DNA of 64,000 bases from CAYOZL01 sp964408435 (GTDB taxonomy: Bacteria; Bdellovibrionota_C; UBA2361; SZUA-149; CAYOZL01), in the NCBI GenBank assembly GCA_964408435.1, contig CAYOZL010000001.1:1-64000 (forward strand). Direction: 5' to 3'. Position 1 is the stretch's first letter, and each line of letters begins with the position of its first letter. Under the pieces are notes generated by a model, which made no database searches, was not told the DNA's origin, and worked only from the letters and a program-made list of their open reading frames with translations. Shown piece by piece: positions 16,360-25,290 of this stretch. Position numbers and translations under genes: made by a program.

Positions 16360-17814
16360 CTAAATTAGGTCGTCGTCATCAGAATCAGACAAGATTAAAT
16401 CATCTCCGAGGTAATCATACTCTTGATTGCTCTCATCTAAATCAACAAACAAGGTATACTTACCTTGGAAACCTAAACGAATAGTTCCTACTGGACCATT
16501 ACGATGTTTAGCTACAATAATTTCTGCAATTCCTTTATCAGGAGACTCTTCCCCATTATAAACTTCGTCTCTGTAAACAAATCCAATTAAATCTGCATCT
16601 TGCTCAATCGCTCCCGATTCTCTTAGGTCGGCCATAATCGGTCGTTTATCATGTCGACTTTCAACTGCACGGTTTAACTGAGATAGAGCTACTACTGGAA
16701 TATCTAACTCTTTAGCTAAGGCTTTTAATGAAGAAGATATTTCTGAGATTTCCTGATCCCTTCTTTCTATTCTTCTACTCGATGCTTTCATTAACTGTAG
16801 ATAATCAACAAAAATAGCTGATAAAGGTTTTTCTCTATGCAACCTTCTTGCCTTTGCTCTCATTTCCATCACAGAAATTGAAGGTGTGTCATCAATAAAT
16901 ATATCTGCCCCTGATAACTTTGAAGCAGCGTCAACTAATTTAGGAAAATCTGTTTCTGCTAAATTTCCACTTCTTACTTTAGAGTTATCAACTCTAGCTT
17001 CTGAACAAAGTAATCTTAAAACAATTTGTTGCTTAGACATTTCCAAAGAAAAGAAAGCAACTCTTTTATCATGGTCAATTGCCATTCCTCTAAGCATTGA
17101 TAAAGCAAGAGCTGTTTTACCCATACTTGGTCTACCAGCTAAGATCAGTAAATCTGAGCCTTGCAAACCATTAGTCATTGCATCAAAGTCTCTAAATGTA
17201 GACGGCACTCCTGAAAGCTTGCCTTTATTAACATATAGCTTCTCTACATGCTTAATAGAATCCTTTACTAAATCTCCTACTTTTGAAAAACCAGATTTTA
17301 ATCTTTGCTCAGATACTCCTAAAATTCTTTGCTCAACAGTATCAATTAAAGAATCTAAATTTCCTGTAGCAGCTAGCGCTTCTTCCATAATCTTGCCAGC
17401 TTCAAAAACTAATTTTCTTCTAACCGACATTTCACGAATGGTTCTTGCGTAGTAGAGCACATTAGAAGTAGTAGGTGCGTAATCTACTAAGAAAGAAAGA
17501 TACTCAACTCCGCCGACATCATCTAGCTTTTGCACTTCTCTAAGTGCAGTACTAAGAGTTACTACATCTATTGGCTCTCTTCTATCCCACAAGCTAATCA
17601 TTGCTTGCCAAATTTCTTTATGAGACTGCCTATAAAAATCTTGATCTTTTAAAACTTCAACAACATTTAAAATACAGTCATTATCTAGAAGGACCCCACC
17701 AAGCACAGCATACTCAGAATCTACAGAATGAGGAGCTACTCTACCTTTAGTAATACCAGCAGTCTCACCAGCTTGTGAGAATTCTATTTTTTGAGCTAAG
17801 TTGTTTTTCGACAT
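16360..17814 (-). CDS. dnaB: Replicative DNA helicase DnaB
   Basis: DnaB is the hexameric helicase that unwinds DNA at the replication fork. The 484-residue length is standard. The N-terminal domain (HSVDSEYAVLGGVLLD) comes first, then the linker, then the RecA-like domain with the Walker A GRPSMGKTAL (about 228-237), Walker B FVDYLQLM, and the arginine-rich tail with the SQLNRAVESR and DLRESGAIEQDAD blocks. The acidic end (SDSDDDDLI) is a little longer than usual. It overlaps the upstream TPR lipoprotein's stop by 19 bases, so the two genes may be translated together. Confidence 0.97.
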   Translation of the reverse strand: MSKNNLAQKIEFSQAGETAGITKGRVAPHSVDSEYAVLGGVLLDNDCILNVVEVLKDQDFYRQSHKEIWQAMISLWDRREPIDVVTLSTALREVQKLDDVGGVEYLSFLVDYAPTTSNVLYYARTIREMSVRRKLVFEAGKIMEEALAATGNLDSLIDTVEQRILGVSEQRLKSGFSKVGDLVKDSIKHVEKLYVNKGKLSGVPSTFRDFDAMTNGLQGSDLLILAGRPSMGKTALALSMLRGMAIDHDKRVAFFSLEMSKQQIVLRLLCSEARVDNSKVRSGNLAETDFPKLVDAASKLSGADIFIDDTPSISVMEMRAKARRLHREKPLSAIFVDYLQLMKASSRRIERRDQEISEISSSLKALAKELDIPVVALSQLNRAVESRHDKRPIMADLRESGAIEQDADLIGFVYRDEVYNGEESPDKGIAEIIVAKHRNGPVGTIRLGFQGKYTLFVDLDESNQEYDYLGDDLILSDSDDDDLI

Positions 17815-18785
17815 ATTTTATTTTGAACTGCTGATAATAACTTCACGAATCTAACAGGCATGTGAGAATTTATCACCTCAAATTTACAAACATTTTCACT
17901 ATTTTCTTCAATACTTTTCTGCAAGGTGTTAGCTTTGTTATATTTTCTTTGTGAAATAAAAAACAAATAGGAAGATAACTGAGCTAGGATCCTATCCTCA
18001 TAACTAATACTTGGCTTTTTCAGTGCTAAACCAACTGACTGCTCAGCACCTGAGAGTTTATTATCTAAAAATAAATTAACACTATGATCTAATAACATTC
18101 CAGCTGGGACTGAATAATTCAACCCCACTACAGTGTTGTTAATCAAACTAAAACTTTGCTCAAGTTCTTCGTGTAACATTAACATTCTAGAATGCACACT
18201 AACCTGATACACATCAGGAGATTTCACTAGTGCTAAATTAGAATAACAAAGAGCTTCATCTAACATTCCTAAAGCGAAGTACGCCGAGGATATATTTCTA
18301 TTTATATCAACTAAGTCTTTTTCTTTATATACTCTACCAGATGCTTGTTTTATTTCCTCTTCTGAGCTTAAGAATAAAAGATTAAGTAGTTTTTCAAATT
18401 CTTTTATTGAAAAAAAATATTCTCTTTTGCGATAAAGAGTTTTTGCGTAGTTCTCTAGAGCTACTGCATTATTAGCCTCTAATTCTATAGCCCTCTTAAA
18501 CATTTGTTCAGCTTGAACGTATCTAGACTGAGAGAGCATTACTACTCCTAGGTCGTTATAAATAGTGCTCTGTCTAGGTGCAGTTTCTAAGGCTAATAAA
18601 AGTTCCTTCTCAGCTAAGTCATTTCTACCACTTGCTAATAACTGCTTAGCTTCTTTTACACGGGTAATAATTTCTAATTCCGTATTAGGTAGAATTCTAG
18701 CGCTATCAACTTTAGGAGCAGTTACGCAGGAATATTGCAAGAAGCATAAAAATATTAGAATAAAATACTTAACTTTAACGCACAT
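17796..18785 (-). CDS. TPR-repeat lipoprotein
   Basis: The 329-residue product has an N-terminal signal with a cysteine at about residue 20 (FLQYSCVTAP). TPR helices run from about residue 35: LASGRNDLAEKELLLALETAP, IYNDLGVVMLSQSRYVQAEQMFKRAIEL and a later ALGMLDEALCYSNLAL. Such proteins usually help to assemble type IV pili or outer-membrane machines (PilF/PilW class), but no specific residue marks that. The 3' end overlaps dnaB by 19 bases. It is read from a promoter next to 18785 and divergent from the gene at 18892. Confidence 0.82.
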   Translation of the reverse strand: MCVKVKYFILIFLCFLQYSCVTAPKVDSARILPNTELEIITRVKEAKQLLASGRNDLAEKELLLALETAPRQSTIYNDLGVVMLSQSRYVQAEQMFKRAIELEANNAVALENYAKTLYRKREYFFSIKEFEKLLNLLFLSSEEEIKQASGRVYKEKDLVDINRNISSAYFALGMLDEALCYSNLALVKSPDVYQVSVHSRMLMLHEELEQSFSLINNTVVGLNYSVPAGMLLDHSVNLFLDNKLSGAEQSVGLALKKPSISYEDRILAQLSSYLFFISQRKYNKANTLQKSIEENSENVCKFEVINSHMPVRFVKLLSAVQNKICRKTT

Positions 18786-18891
18786 AGTCTACTAGACTTA
18801 GTGCAGAAAAATAGAATTTGCAAAAATATTAAAATTCTTTTAGTACTCTGTTTTAGTGCTATATTAAGCAAAACTAATTATATTAAAGACT

Positions 18892-19404
18892 ATGTCAAAA
18901 CCGATCATAAATACTAATAAAACAATTATTGCTATTTCTGCTATAGCAATTTTGTATTTCCTATTCACACTAAAATCTAATAGTAGCGAAAAAATTGTTA
19001 TTCAGCCTGCTAGTCAAGAAGATATAAGTGCTTCTAAAAGTAATAATTATTCAACACCGAATAATACTACTGCGGGAAAAAATTCGTTTCCTAGTGACAT
19101 AATTTCAAATTCCGCACCAAATATCATAGATATTCCAGATAATAATAACGCTGGGTTTGACCCAACATCTGTTGGAATTAATATTAATAATATACCAGAT
19201 GACCTTCCAGAAGATCTTAGAGAACAAATTTTAAATCCACCTGATCTACCAGACGACTTAAAAGCTCAACTTGAAGCAGCATCAGCTGAACTTCCGCCGG
19301 ACATTATAGAATCTTTAAACACTCCTCCTAGAGAAGTAACTATTGATGAAGTAAATAGGATTCCTGGAGTTAAGTTTAATACTGAGGGTTCAGCTTTAAA
19401 TTAA
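18892..19404 (+). CDS. Membrane-anchored acidic proline-rich protein
   Basis: The 170-residue protein has one hydrophobic segment at about 13-28 near the N-terminus, and may be a membrane anchor or an uncleaved signal. A serine/asparagine-rich linker (30-75) leads to an acidic, proline-rich region with repeated LPDDL/LPEDL elements: DDLPEDLREQ, DLPDDLKAQ, ELPPDIIE. Nothing known to me has this. It probably extends into the periplasm. Its stop is two bases from the stop of the convergent gene at 19407. Confidence 0.65.
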   Translation: MSKPIINTNKTIIAISAIAILYFLFTLKSNSSEKIVIQPASQEDISASKSNNYSTPNNTTAGKNSFPSDIISNSAPNIIDIPDNNNAGFDPTSVGININNIPDDLPEDLREQILNPPDLPDDLKAQLEAASAELPPDIIESLNTPPREVTIDEVNRIPGVKFNTEGSALN

Positions 19405-19406
19405 AC

Positions 19407-20045
19407 TTAAGAGCTGACTTGTGACTTTACTAGCTTTGCACAGTTTTTTCTTAATTTGATTAACTCAAATGATTCAACTACACATTCAAGTTCTATAATT
19501 GCCCTTTGTCTAAGAACTAACTTGTTTTTGTAATCTGCATTTATTTCTGATTTTTCAGTAAGGTCCCTACTTCTAGCAATAGCATGTACCATATCATCAA
19601 TATAAGTCTCTAAACCCTGTTGATACTCTATTAAAATATCTAGCTCTGAAGCTAAATCTTTAGGAATTTTTCTTCCTTTAAATGCAGCAGAAACAAATGC
19701 AGTAATACCAGATTGCTTTTTATAAATTTTGTTTACGATAAGCTCAATTGCATCTTTTACATCTTCTTTTTCTTTTACAAGCTTTTCTAGCTCTGTGTAT
19801 TTGTCTCTATCTAGAACTTGTAATACCTGCGTTACTACTACTGGATCATTAGGAATTTTTACTTGCTCTATCTGTTTTTGTTCTGGATTGATCTCTTTTT
19901 TTAAAGGCTTTGTGTTTTGATTTAAATCCTTTGCTGTTGCTGGAATTTCTATTGTATCTAAATTGTTTTGCGAATGATGTAATTCTTGAGTGCTAGCCTG
20001 ACTATCTGGCGAGCTACTACTTTGTATGGAATCTAAATTAGACAT
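19407..20045 (-). CDS. Hypothetical cytoplasmic protein, 212 residues
   Basis: The first 80 residues are polar and low-complexity (SSSSPDSQAS, then NTKPLKKEINPEQKQ). The rest is helical and charged, with a VTQVLQVLDRDKYTELEKL segment and a YQQGLETYIDDMVHAIARSRDLTEK segment that could be a helical bundle. It has two lone cysteines and no membrane span. I do not recognise it. It is convergent with the proline-rich gene. Its 5' side runs into the hexamer-repeat palindrome and the assembly gap. Confidence 0.6.
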   Translation of the reverse strand: MSNLDSIQSSSSPDSQASTQELHHSQNNLDTIEIPATAKDLNQNTKPLKKEINPEQKQIEQVKIPNDPVVVTQVLQVLDRDKYTELEKLVKEKEDVKDAIELIVNKIYKKQSGITAFVSAAFKGRKIPKDLASELDILIEYQQGLETYIDDMVHAIARSRDLTEKSEINADYKNKLVLRQRAIIELECVVESFELIKLRKNCAKLVKSQVSS

Positions 20046-20460
20046 AAAAAAACCTTTAATTTAACTTACATAAGTTATGCATATCTATTACAAATAGATA
20101 GCATGCAGAGATAAACTACTGGTATCTCTAGATCTTCTCAGTCTTAATCCTAGTCTTAATCCTAGTCNNNNNNNNNNNNNNNNNNNNNNNNNNNNNNNNN
20201 NNNNNNNNNNNNNNNNNNNNNNNNNNNNNNNNNNNNNNNNNNNNNNNNNNNNNNNNNNNNNNNNNNNGTCCTAGTCTTGGTCCTTAATTTTAATTTCTTT
20301 GTCATGCTAATTATTTTTAGATTAGAAAAAAGACTAAGACAAAGAGAAAGACAAAGACTAGGACTAAGATTAGGACTAGGATTAAGACTTTTTATATTAA
20401 TACTTAACTGGCTCATCATAAGAGAATGATGCGACTTGCGGTGGTATAAGCTTGTATCCC
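20046..20460. other. Repeat-dominated intergenic region with an assembly gap
   Basis: No gene is supported here. The stretch consists of the hexamer-repeat palindrome (20140-20390), interrupted by exactly 100 N at 20168-20267, and about 70 bases on either side. The round gap size means the true length is unknown. A frame that appears to run over the N stretch is not a gene. Confidence 0.85.
20140..20390. repeat. Hexamer-repeat palindrome, copy 2, with assembly gap
   Basis: CTTAATCCTAGT units (20140-20167) run into the gap at 20168-20267 and resume as CCTAGTCTTGGT (20268-20285). The complementary AGACTAAGACAAAG...ACTAGGACTAAGATTAGG series lies at 20331-20390. The same degenerate hexamers occur in opposite orientation on the two arms, as at 1546-1657. 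A fold-back repeat of this kind would explain why assembly broke here. Confidence 0.75.
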
Positions 20461-21096
20461 TTATTTTTTATTCTTTCCTTTTCTATATGCTTTAAAAAGT
20501 GTTGCGATCTGTTCTTTAGAGCTGAAGTAAAGTAAAAGAAAGTTTTTAAATTCAAATGTACCATTTTCACAGTCTTTAAGGTCTTTAGTGGTAACTTTAC
20601 GACGAACCCCTTGTTCTTTAACAGTATCAGGTCTCAACTTAGAGTCATCTCCCATTTTCAAAACAAGAAACTCTGTTTGCTGTTTCGCGACAATTCCTTT
20701 TTTTGATTTTGGCTTTTTCTCTACAACAATTTTCACGCTGTCAGAAGAATTTTTATTCTCTGCTGATTTTTTCGCTTCAGCAGTTTCCACACTATCAGAA
20801 GTGCTTTCAGTCTCTGTTGGCCTTCTCACTTTTGTATTAACGTATTCCCAAAAATTTTGCATTGTATCAGAATCTTCAAAATACAAAGCAAGGATTTCAA
20901 AAGCAGTAACATGAGTTCTCTGAAATGAGACAAACTCACTCTCAATATCGCCGCTATACTTTCTCCTTTTTACAGTTTTTCCATCTTCATCAATTGTCGT
21001 AGGTGCTTTTCTGCCAGATTTTGGCTTAGGCATATTTCCTCTACTAATTGGCTTTTTGGGATCGAATTCAAACCAAAACGATTTCTTACCAAACAT
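20461..21096 (-). CDS. Hypothetical protein, 211 residues, basic with low-complexity middle
   Basis: Residues 1-45 begin MFGKKSFWFEF and are basic and proline/glycine-rich. Then there is a segment FVSFQRTHVTAFEILALYFEDSD, a Ser/Thr/Glu/Lys-rich linker (95-135), and a C-terminal part with FLVLKMGDDSKL, VRRKVTTKDL and FKNFLLLYFSS. Two AFEILALYF / FKNFLLLYF-like stretches may be a duplicated helix. A GGATGGGAGAG ribosome site lies just before the ATG. I recognise no family. G+C is somewhat higher than in the operons around it, as for the next two genes on this strand. Confidence 0.65.
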   Translation of the reverse strand: MFGKKSFWFEFDPKKPISRGNMPKPKSGRKAPTTIDEDGKTVKRRKYSGDIESEFVSFQRTHVTAFEILALYFEDSDTMQNFWEYVNTKVRRPTETESTSDSVETAEAKKSAENKNSSDSVKIVVEKKPKSKKGIVAKQQTEFLVLKMGDDSKLRPDTVKEQGVRRKVTTKDLKDCENGTFEFKNFLLLYFSSKEQIATLFKAYRKGKNKK

Positions 21097-21163
21097 AACA
21101 CTCTCCCATCCTATGGAAGTGAGGCTCCCAAACCAGTTCTCTAACTTAACTGATTCTTCAAGA

Positions 21164-21213
21164 GTCGACTGAGTGCATAAAAAACCTTTTCAAACTTGTA
21201 CACCGCAGTCGAA
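21164..21213 (-). promoter_or_regulatory. Inverted repeat in the 5' leader of the 211-residue gene
   Basis: GTCGACTGAGTG (21164-21175) faces CACCGCAGTCGA (21201-21212), near-complementary over 12 bases with one bulge. Outer segments AACCAGTTC (21131-21139) and GAACTGTTT (21211-21219) add to the fold. A leader stem or operator is possible; transcription start is unknown. Confidence 0.4.
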
Positions 21214-21351
21214 CTGTTTAAGAAAAAACAACTCAACTACAGTATTTAATTTTACCCATATTAAATTTGATTAAACATTTATTTAAAACTTTCACTCTTT
21301 TATAATTGAGATAAAAATTTAAAATAGCTTTTCGAAACAGAGATAAAAAAC

Positions 21352-21380
21352 CTTTTGGGTGTCATACGACAACCCAAAAG
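21352..21380 (-). terminator. Terminator of the 197-residue gene
   Basis: CTTTTGGGT (21352-21360) pairs with ACCCAAAAG (21372-21380). GTC and GAC extend the stem with one bulged base. On the minus strand TTTTTTA follows. Confidence 0.75.
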
Positions 21381-21413
21381 AGAATAGAATCTAAAGACAG
21401 AGCAACAGAAATT

Positions 21414-22007
21414 CTAAATGGGTGAAGTCGCTAGCTGGTCTGGAACGAGTCTTATTATCTTTGGATGCTCTCTTTCAAAGTTTTTAAGAAAGTAGAGTGA
21501 AGTCTCGCTAAAAATCTCAGCAACAAATTTTCTACCTTCTCCGATACAGCTCTTGGTAACAAAAGTTACAGTCCCTTTTTTATCGTAAGATTCATGGAAC
21601 CTGATGCCACTTGAAGAAATCGGAATTACACATGGATGGCCGTTAAAAAGAAGAGTATCAACATCTCCTGATTCCCACGTAGTCCGTTGTTGGAGTGGTA
21701 AATTCACAATGCAGTCTTCGCCTACTTTTAATCCTGCGAGCTTTTGCTTCCAAGTAGAAACAGAATTGGGAAGTCTGTCCAAAGAAACAAACCATTGAAA
21801 GTCTTTCCCGTAATTGTAAGACGTCAGCGCCAAGACTGTCTCACCAGCTCTTAGATGACGAATTAAATTAGTTCTGGGGTCTCGGTACCACCAGTTATGT
21901 TTCAGCACTCCTAACATCTTTAAGTAGAACAGTAGATTCATGGTGGTGGGTTTACCTTTACCAAACAAATGATAAAGGCTATTGAGATTTGTTCCGTCTA
22001 TTCTCAT
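21414..22007 (-). CDS. Hypothetical protein, 197 residues, GC-richer than neighbours
   Basis: The product begins MRIDGTNLNSLYHLFGKGKP and is a soluble, mixed alpha/beta-looking protein with many Trp, Arg and Lys residues (WWYRDPR, WKQKLAGLKVGEDC) and two Cys. It has no signal or membrane segment. I recognise no family. The codon use, with more G and C in third positions than the housekeeping genes, matches the two adjacent orphan genes and the isomerase-like gene, so recent arrival is plausible. A terminator follows at once. No strong ribosome site is visible before the ATG. Confidence 0.6.
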   Translation of the reverse strand: MRIDGTNLNSLYHLFGKGKPTTMNLLFYLKMLGVLKHNWWYRDPRTNLIRHLRAGETVLALTSYNYGKDFQWFVSLDRLPNSVSTWKQKLAGLKVGEDCIVNLPLQQRTTWESGDVDTLLFNGHPCVIPISSSGIRFHESYDKKGTVTFVTKSCIGEGRKFVAEIFSETSLYFLKNFEREHPKIIRLVPDQLATSPI

Positions 22008-22226
22008 TTTATTTACTTTTCAAAGAACAAAAAAACGCTCGGATCTCGAATCCGAAAAGCTCTTAATCATACAACAAAGATGAGAAATAGTAAATTTATG
22101 TAAAATTTTTAATGAGAAATATATTAATAGAAAAACTTTGAAAAAAGAGTCTTAAAGTAGCTTTAAAATACTATTTTAAATACTTATAGAATCAAACGAA
22201 GAGCAGGGCTTTTTACTTAAAAACAT

Positions 22227-22260
22227 TTGCCGACTTACAAAAGAATTTGCAAGTCGGCAA
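22227..22260 (-). terminator. Terminator of the PfkB-family kinase gene
   Basis: TTGCCGACTT (22227-22236) pairs exactly with AAGTCGGCAA (22251-22260), with a 14-base loop. On the minus strand ATGTTTTTAAG follows. It ends the gene whose stop is at 22280. Confidence 0.85.
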
Positions 22261-22279
22261 TTTAGAAACAAGAAAAATC

Positions 22280-23314
22280 CTATGTCCTTGTTGAAGTTGG
22301 AGCCCAGTTTAGGATTTCCTCAGCTGTAGCCATCAACTGATCACCTGGTGTCGACAGACTATCCCTGGCGCAGTTTACAGCAAAACTTAGAACATCCTTC
22401 AGCTCCCAAGCTTCCGTGTTATACAGCCCATAAAGAAGACCAGCATCAAAAGCATCGCCTGAACCAATTGGCCAAACAACCTTGCATGGACGTGGATTGA
22501 TTTCAGTGAATTTCTCATCAACAAGCATTTCAGCTGAATAAGTTTCAGCATCCGGGTCGCGACCTGTTAAAGCAATGACCTTCAAATTTGGATAGTCACG
22601 TGCGATTGTTTTTGATGGAGCTTCATCCATAGGTTTAATTCCAAGATCGGATAAGGCATGACTCTTACTTCCAACAAGGAAATTAGCCTGCCCGGCGAAA
22701 GTCCTACAGTAATGACGCCATTTTTGCATATCAGCTTCTGTTGGGAACAAACTCTTTCTGAAGTTTAGATTAACCATCACGGTTACACCAAATTTTTGTG
22801 CTGTATGAATGGCGTTCATGTAGATTTTTGACATCTCATCATTGAGACCTAACTCATGGAGACAAACATGCAAGATGCTAGTTTGTGACATCAAGCTTTC
22901 GAAATCCCAAAAGCCTTGTGCCATATCGAGAGTTAGATTAGCCATCACATCACACTTCCTGCGAACTTTTGGCACTTGGCCACGGTCTCCAATTGGAGCT
23001 CCGAAGTTCATGCATGGAGTTTGGTATTTCTCATCAGAGACTTGCGCAACCAAGTCACTTGAATTATCAACTCCCATTTCTCGGATTTGCCGAAGAATGA
23101 ATTCACCATGTGCATCATCAGCAAGAGCGGTAATCGCCCCAGCTTTATAATCACGATTAAGGCTAATTAAGTTTGCAGCCACATTGCAACTAGCACCCAC
23201 TGCAGAGCGAGTAACCTTACTTGCTCGTGAGTTAGGAAGATTACCCGTACTTTCCAATACTAGCATCTGAACGAGACAAAGAAACTGGAAGCGACGAGTG
23301 TGTTGAATTTTCAT
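22280..23314 (-). CDS. PfkB-family carbohydrate kinase, possible 2-keto-3-deoxygluconate kinase type
   Basis: This PfkB-family kinase phosphorylates a sugar or sugar acid with ATP. The first fingerprint is GASCNVAANL (residues 62-71 of the longest frame). The catalytic block GSGDAFDAGLLYGL follows, where GAGD is the usual form and the aspartate is the base. The region VMVNLNFRKSLFP is typical of KdgK-like members. The chosen ATG at 23314 gives MKIQHTRRF; the longer frame to 23392 adds 26 residues with no family match. The usual N-terminal strand is not clear, so the first 30 residues could be off. The gene is GC-richer than its surroundings and closed by its own terminator. The substrate is not decidable. 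Confidence 0.8.
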   Translation of the reverse strand: MKIQHTRRFQFLCLVQMLVLESTGNLPNSRASKVTRSAVGASCNVAANLISLNRDYKAGAITALADDAHGEFILRQIREMGVDNSSDLVAQVSDEKYQTPCMNFGAPIGDRGQVPKVRRKCDVMANLTLDMAQGFWDFESLMSQTSILHVCLHELGLNDEMSKIYMNAIHTAQKFGVTVMVNLNFRKSLFPTEADMQKWRHYCRTFAGQANFLVGSKSHALSDLGIKPMDEAPSKTIARDYPNLKVIALTGRDPDAETYSAEMLVDEKFTEINPRPCKVVWPIGSGDAFDAGLLYGLYNTEAWELKDVLSFAVNCARDSLSTPGDQLMATAEEILNWAPTSTRT

Positions 23315-23527
23315 GATTTTTCTCGGTAGAGACTTATAGGGGAAAAACCTCATAGAGGTAAAAAGCCGTGCTTTCTTTGAATAGAAATTCAATCAAAGCA
23401 CGCTGAATATAAAACAGTATTTAGGGATGATAGAGAACTAGAGCTTAATTAACATTAAGCATTGAAACAGTCAAGAATCAGAAGCCTTTCAAAAGCATAA
23501 CTAGAGATTCTAATTATTATTTATAAA

Positions 23528-24301
23528 TTATTTTTTAAATAAACTAATTAAAGCCAAAAAATACCATTTTAAATACTTTGGTAACCAAGCAAAAAGTTTA
23601 AAATTACTTTCCCCTTCAGTCCTATCAAACCATTCAGTTGGTAATTGAGAAATTTTCTTACTTTGCTTATGAGCCTTATAACAAAGCTCTAGTGCTACTT
23701 CGAAACCTCCAACACTTTCGATCTCTTGTTTTTTAAGCCAAGTACCATCATATAATTTGAAATTATTTGTAGGGTCACTAGTTGGAAAGCCAAGTAGTTT
23801 AATAAATTTTCCAGAATTTCTAGATAAAAAACTTTTGAATTTAGGCCCACCGTGTTGCTTCCCTTTTGGCATATATCTTGAAGGTGAGACTACTACAGAG
23901 CCCTGTTCCCATTGATGAATCATCTCAGGAATAATTGAGAGTTTATCAGAGTTATCTCCCATTACTACTATCACTGGTCCCGGTTCACATTTAGCAAAGC
24001 CCCACTTAAGAGCATTGATGACCCCTCTACCGAATTGATTTTTTTCAGCTATAACTTTTGAGTTTTCTTTACTTAGTTCTTTAATAAAAGGAAGCGAAGT
24101 ATCAGAATCTAAATCATAAACAAACTTTAGAGAGTCAAAGTTAACTTTTTCTCTCTCTAAAGTTTTATACAAAGTTAGAACATTTTTACCTTCGTTATAA
24201 ATAGGAACAACAATTTGAATTTTACTTAATGTTCTTAGATATAACTCTGAGCTCACCGTATTATCTAAATTGTGCCCAACTCCACTTGTTCTTTTACCCA
24301 A
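23528..24301 (-). CDS. Glycosyltransferase family 2
   Basis: A GT-A enzyme, last gene of the 23.5-29.1 kb operon. Motifs: IQIVVPIYNEGKNV, KFVYDLDSDTSL, the GRGVINALKWGF segment and VIVVMGDNSDKL, in the GT2 order. The short C-terminus ends in a hydrophobic, basic stretch that may touch the membrane. The 24301 start is a TTG preceded by GAGG seven bases upstream and overlaps the epimerase gene by 37 bases. A GTG at 24256 would remove most of the overlap, but lacks a ribosome site. Acceptor unknown. Confidence 0.8.
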   Translation of the reverse strand: MGKRTSGVGHNLDNTVSSELYLRTLSKIQIVVPIYNEGKNVLTLYKTLEREKVNFDSLKFVYDLDSDTSLPFIKELSKENSKVIAEKNQFGRGVINALKWGFAKCEPGPVIVVMGDNSDKLSIIPEMIHQWEQGSVVVSPSRYMPKGKQHGGPKFKSFLSRNSGKFIKLLGFPTSDPTNNFKLYDGTWLKKQEIESVGGFEVALELCYKAHKQSKKISQLPTEWFDRTEGESNFKLFAWLPKYLKWYFLALISLFKK

Positions 24302-25290
24302 GGTATAACCTCATCTAATATTTTATCTAGTTCTGTGTTAGCCTCGTATCCTAAAATTTTTGAGGCTTTTGAGCAATCAGGAACTCTCTTTTGTACATCA
24401 TATTCAAAAGCTTTATCACTTATGTATCTAAATTCTTCATTTGGCTTTAACTTAGACCAAATTGCCTCTGCTAGTTCTAGAACAGTAGTGGATTTTTTAG
24501 TTGAGATGTTAAAATCTTGATTAGTTGCAGCCTCATGCTCAATACAAGTTTTAATCCCTTGAGCTAAATCTCCTCCATAAGTGTAATGCCTAACTTGCGA
24601 GCCATCACCAAGAATATGCAAAGGGTCTTGCCCTTTAACTATCTTTTGAATTAAATCAGGTACAACATGACTCATTGCTAACTTTACATTTCCAGAAACT
24701 ATTTCTTTATCAGTTAATGCTTTTTGCTCACCAACTCCTACACAGTTAAATGGTCTAACTATTGTATAAGGTAATTTGTATTGCTCCCAAGCTCCTTTTG
24801 CAAAATACTCACATGAAAGTTTTTGAAAACCATAAGTACTTAAAGGCGGAGGTGAGGTAACAATTGCAGATTCAGGTGTTGGAAAAATATCAGCAGATTC
24901 AAAAACCATACTTGAACTTAAAATTGTAATCTTTTTTAAATCTTTATTTGTAAATGCATCTATTGCAGCATCAAAACTAGAAGCTGTAATTCTTTCATTC
25001 TCAGCCAACAAATCATATGCAAATTCATGAAAATAACTTATTCCCCCAATCATTGCAGCGCATGCAAGCATTTGCTCACAACCATCTAATAACTCTTTTA
25101 AAAGATCTGTATTTTTTACATCTCCTCTTACAAATTGATAATTAGGGTGATTATCATAAGATTTTTTAATCTCTCCGTATTTAGAGTAATTATCCACTCC
25201 AACAACAGTCCATCCATCATCTAGGAACGCTTGCACTACGTATCCACCAATAAAACCTGCAGAGCCTGTAACTAAAATTTTTTTACTCAT
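24265..25290 (-). CDS. NAD-dependent epimerase/dehydratase
   Basis: The 341-residue extended SDR enzyme acts on a nucleotide sugar in the cytoplasm. It carries the Rossmann GSAGFIGGYVV, the acidic VGVDNYS that selects NAD(H), a STYGFQK catalytic Tyr-x-x-x-Lys and an upstream ILSSSMVF serine. Several extended SDR families share these: GalE, RmlB, GMD and 4-epimerases. IVRPFNCVG and IGDGSQVRHYTYGGDLAQGI are general. It follows the dehydrogenase gene with an 8-base overlap, so the product is likely a step in the sugar nucleotide made by that operon. Confidence 0.85.
   Translation of the reverse strand: MSKKILVTGSAGFIGGYVVQAFLDDGWTVVGVDNYSKYGEIKKSYDNHPNYQFVRGDVKNTDLLKELLDGCEQMLACAAMIGGISYFHEFAYDLLAENERITASSFDAAIDAFTNKDLKKITILSSSMVFESADIFPTPESAIVTSPPPLSTYGFQKLSCEYFAKGAWEQYKLPYTIVRPFNCVGVGEQKALTDKEIVSGNVKLAMSHVVPDLIQKIVKGQDPLHILGDGSQVRHYTYGGDLAQGIKTCIEHEAATNQDFNISTKKSTTVLELAEAIWSKLKPNEEFRYISDKAFEYDVQKRVPDCSKASKILGYEANTELDKILDEVIPWVKEQVELGTI

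Larger units (their letters stand above)
21097..21413. other. Intergenic leader and terminator region
   Basis: The 317 bases hold the 5' leader of the gene at 20461 with its inverted repeat (21164-21213), an AT-rich stretch, and the terminator of the gene at 21414 (21352-21380). No coding frame of any length is supported. Confidence 0.7.

Noticed and set aside
20162..20419. A minus-strand reading frame across the run of N
   Set aside because: It consists of repeat translation and undefined bases; no start or family evidence.
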